From positions 67,812,483-67,876,482 of the forward strand of contig JALMQS010000099.1 in NCBI GenBank assembly GCA_024734495.1: DNA of 64,000 bases. The letters run 5' to 3'. Below the pieces are notes generated by a model. It did no database searches and had not been told where the DNA came from. It was given only the letters and a program-made list of their open reading frames with translations. Origin of the DNA: Forficula auricularia (taxonomy: Eukaryota; Arthropoda; Insecta; Dermaptera; Forficulidae). This document shows, one piece after another, positions 58,386 to 64,000 of the stretch (its first letter is position 1; every line of letters starts with the position of its first letter). The position numbers were made by a program, and so were the translations under genes.

Positions 58386-58430
58386 TAGACTGATGATGGT
58401 GTGAGAATATCCGCCGAAACGTCTCATAAG
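58386..58430 (+). ncRNA. Hammerhead ribozyme
   Basis: CTGATGA (58390-58396), stem II GGTG/CGCC, GAAA (58416-58419) and cleavage GTC (58421-58423). Stem III is reduced to C-G with no loop (CGTC), so it may work only in a dimer. Stem I AGA/TCA-type with an internal loop, then CTT/AAG. Confidence 0.65.
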
Positions 58431-58485
58431 TTTTTCATGAAAATAAATTTGTTAGAATATAAAAAAATTTTATTTCCTTTTTCCT

Positions 58486-60184
58486 AACGAAGACATTACA
58501 TCTGTTTCCAAGGTTTTCAAGAGCCTCAAAAAACACCACAATTTATAATAAAAATTTGTATTAAATTATATTAAAAAAAACAAAACAAAAAAACAAGAAC
58601 ATATTTTCAATAAAGTTTTGTACATAAAATACCAAACTGGTTTAAAATTATCTTTTTTTTAAATGGTGAGATAATTCCCAAAGAATGAAATATCTTTAAA
58701 GCGTTAGAGGCTGGAGTGAAAATCATTGAATTTACTTACGCTGCCGGATTCTTTTCAAATAAAAATTGTGAAAAATCGATTCAATTAATTTAGGAAAAAG
58801 AAAAATAGCTCTAATGTCACCTACTAAAAATAACTAAATAAAAAGACGATCATTCTTTAGAAAATAAAATCCTAACTTGAATGCAATGCCAAAGCCAATT
58901 TGTCTTCTTGAGTACTAATCCAAATTTATTGAATTTAAGAATGAAGATTAGTTATTTACTTTTAGAAGAAATATCTTCATTTTTTATTTTTTTATTTAAC
59001 ATCAGCTAAAAAAAGGAAAACTAGTATTAAATGAAATAAATGATTTGTAAATAAAGATTACATGTACATGTAAAAGCGTCAAAAAATTAAGAGAAGAAAC
59101 TGGAAGCCAAATCCTTTGAAGGTTTATGTTTTCGGAAAAGGTTTTAAATCTCTGCGTCAATTCTGATAGAAGAATGTTTAAGGGGGTTCGGGGACTGTTT
59201 ATCATTTTTATAAGAAAATTCTCAAATTTTTACCATCGAATCATTGATGTATTTAATATTTATTCCCGAAATTTGATGTTGATCGTCTTTCCCATTACCG
59301 AGAAATAAATTATTGAAAATTGTCCTTTTAACATGGAAGTAAATGGACCGAGCTTTTAAAAGGGCTATAACTTCTATACAAATTATACCATTTTCAACAA
59401 ATTTATTCAGATCAATAATTCAACTTTTATAAATCGAATGATACTTTCAATAACCTACTTTTACCATTTTTCAATCCTGGATGACATAAGTATGTATACA
59501 CATTTATACTTTGTTAGTTTTGCTAACTGTACTTCTTTGTTAATTTTTCAACTAATTATTTAAAATAAGGTTTTAATGTAGAATATATACATAATTGTTT
59601 TATGACTAAATAAATAAGTTTCCCATTTTTGCGTTCGGATTTGGGAGGTTTCACTGTATTAGCAGTCGGGTGTGTCAAAGGAAATTTATAATTTTATTTT
59701 CTCAATTCGTATATATATATATATATATTAATTCGAACTGTCACGGTCTCATCTTCGGCTAAGTTGTTTTGATGGGTTTTTTGTTAATTGAAATAATTAT
59801 TCACAGGTGGTTGTTTCATTAAAAATGTATAATTATATTTTATTGAATTTCCTTTTAATAATTAATTAGTTTTTCAATTTTAAACACCACAAATAGATCA
59901 TTACAAATATTATTATATATTGGAATTTTCCAATTTAATCGATTAAAGGAGATTCGGGGAGAAGAAAATAAATGGAATTCGAATAATTATCGGAAAAGAG
60001 TTTTTTTATTTAATTAGTTTTTTCCTCTTATTAAAAACAAGGACTAAAAAGATGATCAAGGACACTCGATGGTGGAGAAGTAATCTCCGAAGTCGAAGCT
60101 CAAATACAATGTATACATTAATTCTTGTAAAATAATTGGTTCAATAAATTAATCGATTAAAGGTATTTTTCTGTAAAATAATTA
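58486..60184. other. No recognised gene or repeat
   Basis: AT-rich. A short AT run at 59710-59728. 59745-59815 weakly resembles 17790-17870. Confidence 0.4.
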
Positions 60185-60268
60185 ATAAGAATATTATTGG
60201 ATAAAAATACTTGGTAGGTTTCACATTAAGATATAAAATAAAACGAATTTATTTTTGGAGAATCTTTA

Positions 60269-60312
60269 ATCTCGATATATATATTTCGGGTGACTAACCC
60301 ATCTTCAGGAGA
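60269..60312 (-). ncRNA. Hammerhead ribozyme, left arm
   Basis: Minus strand CTGAAGA (60302-60308), stem II GGGT/ACCC with loop TAGTC, GAAA (60284-60287), stem III UA/UA with loop TATA, cleavage ATC. Stem I TCTC/GAGA. All core positions match the consensus. Confidence 0.82.
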
Positions 60313-60718
60313 AACAGAAAGTAACTGACCTGGATAAGTCGAAATTGAATACAAGTCAATGGTAAAATTTATTTTTTAAGATAACAAAAGGGTAAATATT
60401 TAAAATTAGTGGAGGGAGAAAAGGCAGGAAGTCTACTTTTGTTTAATTTTGAATGACCTTTTGAGAAATGAGGATTTCGAATTTGAATACAACTCAATGG
60501 TAAAATTTATTTTTAAGATAATAAAAGGGTAAATATTTAAAATTAGTGGAGGAGAAAAGGTAGGAAGTCTACTTTTGATTAATTTTAAACAAAAGTAGAC
60601 TTCCTACCTTTTCTCCCTCCACTAATTTTAAATATTTACCCTTTTGTTATCTTAAAAAATAAATTTTACCATTGACTTGTATTCAATTTCGACTTATCCA
60701 GGTCAGTTACTTTCTGTT

Positions 60719-60762
60719 TCTCCTGAAGATGGGTTAGTCACCTGAAATATATATATCGAGAT
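60719..60762 (+). ncRNA. Hammerhead ribozyme, right arm
   Basis: CTGAAGA (60723-60729), stem II as in the left arm but ACCT for ACCC, so the pair next to GAAA (60744-60747) becomes G-U. Stem III and cleavage ATC (ending 60757) are kept. Stem I TCTC/GAGA. Confidence 0.8.
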
Positions 60763-60890
60763 TAAAGATTCTCCAAAAATAAATTCGTTTTATTTTTTAT
60801 ATCTTAATGTGAAACCTACCAAGTATTTTTATCCAATAATTTTAAAAAATGTTTCACCAAGTACCAACACCAAATTCCTTAAAAACTAAT

Positions 60891-61264
60891 AAGAATATCA
60901 ATTTCATTCTCTTAAAAAATCCTGCCTCCTTCTTCAGGATTTAAAAAAGTCAACAAAACAACCTCGGTGTATATTAATATTATTTTTAATTGCAATTACA
61001 TTCAAAACTTTGTGACCAGTGATAGGTCTTGATGATGGCCATAGCGGGTGTAAACGTTGGTAAAAATATAAATTAAGTTTTATTTCAATTTTATTTTATT
61101 TTGGCTTTCATTATAAATCGACCTTTTCACCTGAATTTGAAATTAAAAATAATTAAATTAATTGAACCGCGTAAATTTGAATAATTTCCATGATTCAGCC
61201 TGCGAATTTTTTGCAGTTCATAAATCATTTCATTATTTTTGTTTTGAAAAGGAAAAATGAAATT
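60891..61264. other. Unclassified repeat
   Basis: 60905-61145 resembles 18300-18440. A 53-bp block TTAAATTAATTGAACCGCG...ATGATT (61145-61197) recurs directly at 61465-61517. Confidence 0.45.
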
Positions 61265-61265
61265 T

Positions 61266-61338
61266 AGCATCTGGCAGGATTCGAACCTGCGTCTTCCTCT
61301 ATAGCCGAGGCTGCGCTAACCTGCGCTACAGATGAATC
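61266..61338 (-). repeat. tRNA-like sequence
   Basis: Minus strand CATCTGTAGCGCAGGTTAGCGCAG, then CAGGTTCGAATCCTGCC and AGATG. D and T arms pair well and the acceptor pairs over six bases. The anticodon loop has no U at position 33 and its stem is imperfect, so a tRNA pseudogene or SINE head is more likely than a gene. It sits between two 53-bp direct repeats. Confidence 0.55.
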
Positions 61339-61339
61339 C

Positions 61340-62384
61340 TACCAGAGAAGCCATATTAGATCGATGTCATTTTTCCCTTTGGCGGTTATCTTCTAGACTA
61401 GTCTAGTGACTTTTGATTTTGTATTAACATTTTATTTTTAACGAACTCAGTTCCATTTTTATTTTGAAATTAATTAAATTAATTGAACCGCGTAAATTTG
61501 AATAATTTCCATGATTAAAAATAATATTAATATATCGCTTTTAACTGAATCAAAAACCGTTTAATATATCGCTTTTAGTTAAAGCGAAAAATTCCTGAGC
61601 ATCGCTCAGTCCGCCAGGAACTGTATTTTAAAAACAGTGTCGGTTTCATCTCTGACTTGATGTTTCCATCTGTACATGGCTAAAGATGGCTGTAATAGAA
61701 GACATGGGCCAATTGATTGGAATTTATCTTGCATCTTAAAATGAACAATTTGCTGAAGGTAGCGAAGAGAATCATCCATTGGCTCGTCACCGATCTATAA
61801 TTTCCATCAGCTGCTTATCTCTTGACTTAAGAGCATGTTTTCCAGTCATCAAGAGCGAGTTGACATCGCGCCTAGAATCTGCAACCACTTCTCGACGTCG
61901 TTTTATCATTTTCAGCCATCAAAACCAATTTGTTTTCTATAAAATCGCCCCCCTGTGTGTGTTTTTTCCTTCTTTGATCGGATAATTCTTGAACCAAGCA
62001 AACAACAAACCCACTCTCGCGCCCATTGATTTCTAACGGTACATTTTTCAAGTTCGAGACTTGTATTAAATCATCGAGGCTTTTATTTATCCGCGATTTA
62101 CGATTGGACGAGGTGTAAAACTTACGCGAACGCAAAGGCATATAATTACTTAATTATAAAAGATTCAACTCTCATGACAGACTAATATAAGATAATGTGC
62201 TTGGAAAGCACGCTACAAATTATACGGATATAAATTCAAGAACATAAAGTATAGAGAGATGAAAAAAATAAAATAAAAAATATGAATCTCACCATTATAA
62301 TATTTTATATTTGAGAAATGATTAATAAAAACTAAATTTATCAGTAAGAAAATTTTTTATATATTAAGAAAAGTATTTACTTAG
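61340..62384. other. Mostly unique; possible degraded coding sequence
   Basis: A family M end hairpin (CTGAGCATCGCTCAG) lies at 61593-61607. 61640-62141 has higher GC and minus-strand open frames: an ATG frame 62141-61872, then REVVADSRRDVNSLLMTGKH in another frame. No family is recognised. It could be a decayed exon. Confidence 0.35.
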
Positions 62385-63705
62385 ATATATACTGGGTGAG
62401 TTTTTTTTATCTTGAGACAGTCTTATAACTCAAACATAGTGCATTATATGAAAAAAGTTTCAAATAAAAGTTTATTTATATCAAGGGGAAATTAAACTAC
62501 GCTATTGTTTGTTGACCTAGAACAACCTTTCAAGGGTATTTCGAGGTCATGTTCTGTTTTTTACCATCCTTGTTAAGGTTTTGACCAGGTTTCCTTAACA
62601 ACTTATGGCAAATGCCGGGATGGCTAATGCGTCGCTTGCTCCTGGTATCGGGTTTTTGCAGCGGAATTTTTAAATTACTTTTTGTCTTTTGATGGAAATC
62701 TATGGTCATGTTATTTGTTAATGAAGCATACATTTCTATTTTTTTCTTTCTTCTTTTTTTTTTTGTTAAATTGTTGTAATTAATTTGTATTGATGTTTAT
62801 TAATGTAGCTAGATTGTATTGATGTAGGACCTAGCCACCGAGGACTTGTGCCTCTAAGCAGGTCGAGGAATAAAGATTTATTTATTTATTATTTATTATT
62901 TTTAAATAGAAACCTATATGTTTCTGTACATATTCTGAATCTACAGAAAAAATTTAACAACTTTTATTAGAACTATTTTTTTATTAACCATCAAATAATA
63001 AAAAATATTTAATTAATTAATCACAAAAAAATTATAATAATTATTTTTAACAATCATTCAACTTAATTATCAAATAGTAATTATCAAATATTTAATTATT
63101 AAATAAATAATTTAATAATAATTAATAATTTAATACTTTTGTGACACTGTTCTAAGACATTCCAGAGTATATGGGTGTATCGCAAGTCTCCTGGATGAAT
63201 TCCAGTTCCTAATTTCGTTATTTTAGCCTGTTTCAGTTTCTTCGTAGCCTTTACATTTCTTGTTTTTTTAATAGATTTACAACTCGATAAAATGAAGCTT
63301 GAGAGGGTGTATTCCTGTCAGGAAAACGCTAGGCATTCATTTCAATGGCAGCCCCATAACACTTCTTCCACATTCACCATAAATTAAGACCATTTCAATT
63401 CTTTCTTCAACTAAAAGTGCTACATTTTTATTATGGTAATACAATATAACTATCTATTGGATTGACACGAGAAATAATTTTTTTTAAACTCAAGAATTTT
63501 AAATAGTTCTATTAAATAATCTCTTAAATCTGTGTACCTACGTATAATGAAGTTTTAAGATCATTATAAATATTTATTTTCATTATTGTGACTTCTATTT
63601 AATAAATATTTATTTAATAATTAATTATTTTATAATTATTATTTAATAATTAACTTGAATGATTGTTAAAAATAATTATTAGAATTTTTTGAGATCTAAT
63701 TGATT
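62385..63705 (+). mobile_element. Family J repeat, copy 2, with LINE insertion
   Basis: Matches 22855-23520 and 23797-23890. A LINE tail is inserted at 62567-62900. The end part 63590-63705 is an inverted copy of 63035-63125, so the family has inverted segments. Confidence 0.65.
62567..62900 (+). mobile_element. 5'-truncated LINE 3' end (family L)
   Basis: Same sequence as the minus copy at 10878-11228, ending CGAGGAATAAAGATTTATTT(ATTT)n. Flanks TTTTTA on both sides agree with the uninterrupted family J copy at 23248. The 67-codon frame inside is not a gene. Confidence 0.72.
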
Positions 63706-64000
63706 CAATATTTTTACTTTATCCAATGCGAAGCATGGGTAAAGTATTGTAATCGCTCTCGCGCCAAGCGGGACTTCAAAGGGTCCTCAGGTAAAGACTA
63801 CGGAACCCATGGACTCAATTAAGGTCACAAATTGTAGTATTCAATTAGGTTGAATTTTAGCACGTGACGATTTTGCCAAAAATTACCAGGGATCTCGTCG
63901 AGAGGCCAAAAAGTGCCATTTTTTTGGAAGTGCGTGCGGATGGATGGATGGATGTATGTGTGTGTGTTATCGTTTTTTTCGTCCACGATTTTTTCCACAC
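63706..64000 (+). mobile_element. Family A left end, running off the window
   Basis: TTTTTACTTTATCCAATGCGAAGCATGGGTAAAGTATTGTAATCG, GGGTCCTCAGGTAAAGACTACGG and GAGAGGCCAAAAAGTGC match 41167-41450. Confidence 0.75.

Larger units (their letters stand above)
56750..58485. mobile_element. Hammerhead-bearing repeat hosting a mariner
   Basis: The outer ends are inverted: GGAAATAAAATTTCTTTATATTC (56759) and its inverse near 58460-58484. AATGTTATTAATTGTAAAAAGAAAAT is a direct repeat at 56816 and 58251, as in tandem pseudo-LTR copies. The mariner lies between. Confidence 0.65.
60185..60890. mobile_element. Best-preserved paired hammerhead element
   Basis: Arms 60185-60440 and 60590-60840 are inverted copies. 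A third copy of about 120 bp (60470-60590) repeats part of the left arm directly. Each arm has a ribozyme. The right side ends AATGTGAAACCTACC, TGTTTCACCAAGTACCAACACC. Confidence 0.75.

Noticed and set aside
7371..60890. Considered CRISPR-like or simple satellite explanations for the palindromes
   Set aside because: Units are inverted pairs with ribozyme cores, not regularly spaced direct repeats, and the genome is eukaryotic.
61266..61338. Functional tRNA gene
   Set aside because: The anticodon loop lacks U33 and its stem is imperfect. Kept only as tRNA-like.

Overview
This is an AT-rich eukaryotic window, most likely from an insect or other arthropod. The evidence is the content: mariner and hAT transposon remains, tRNA-derived SINEs (one with an RTE-type LINE tail ending in GATGAT repeats), two degenerate non-LTR retrotransposons, and many foldback elements. 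I could not name the species. I found no convincing host protein-coding gene, no rRNA and no intact tRNA. Nearly all open reading frames are short and lie inside repeats. The only recognisable proteins are broken transposon proteins: a reverse-transcriptase fragment (20362-21255), a LINE RNase H (23900-24735), a hAT transposase cut in two (40889-43465) and a mariner transposase (57003-57895).

Layout. 1-2970: a long inverted-repeat element holding a tRNA-SINE, a second palindromic element holding another SINE, and a small foldback MITE. 4.1-10 kb: family B, a hAT element with its own SINE (5760-7047), then a composite (7067-9840) holding a hammerhead-ribozyme palindrome. 10.9-19.8 kb: a LINE 3' tail, family M with a nested hammerhead palindrome, several family B copies, a MITE, and the satellite-bearing family A. 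20.3-24.7 kb: two LINE remains. 25.6-28.8 kb: family A with a SINE that has a perfect 15-bp target duplication, then piggyBac-like and hAT MITEs. 29.9-36.3 kb: a foldback element nesting a hammerhead palindrome, a hAT element (32809-34164), and family C. 37.3-40.3 kb: long palindromes and MITEs. 40.7-43.8 kb: a hAT element split by a 2-kb family A copy. 44.6-49.7 kb: family B copies with nested insertions. 50.8-52.9 kb: family A and family M. 56.2-58.5 kb: family B, then a mariner inside a hammerhead-bearing repeat. 60.2-60.9 kb: the best hammerhead pair. 62.4-63.7 kb: family J with a LINE insertion. The window ends inside a further family A copy.

The most interesting theme is RNA-level and structural. 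Nine hammerhead ribozyme cores (CTGANGA, stem II, GAAA), most with a plausible cleavage triplet, sit in inverted-repeat units. Several are followed by a conserved GTGAAAC...GTTTCAC pair and an ACCAACACC-like end. This resembles the pseudo-LTRs of Penelope-like retroelements, but no Penelope protein is present. A second theme is that families A and B, dissimilar inside, share a terminal signature: TTTTACTTTA, a short hairpin, then AAGTATTGTAATCG. Family A occurs both as single arms and as head-to-head palindromes. Target duplications and empty-site comparisons let several insertions be ordered in time.
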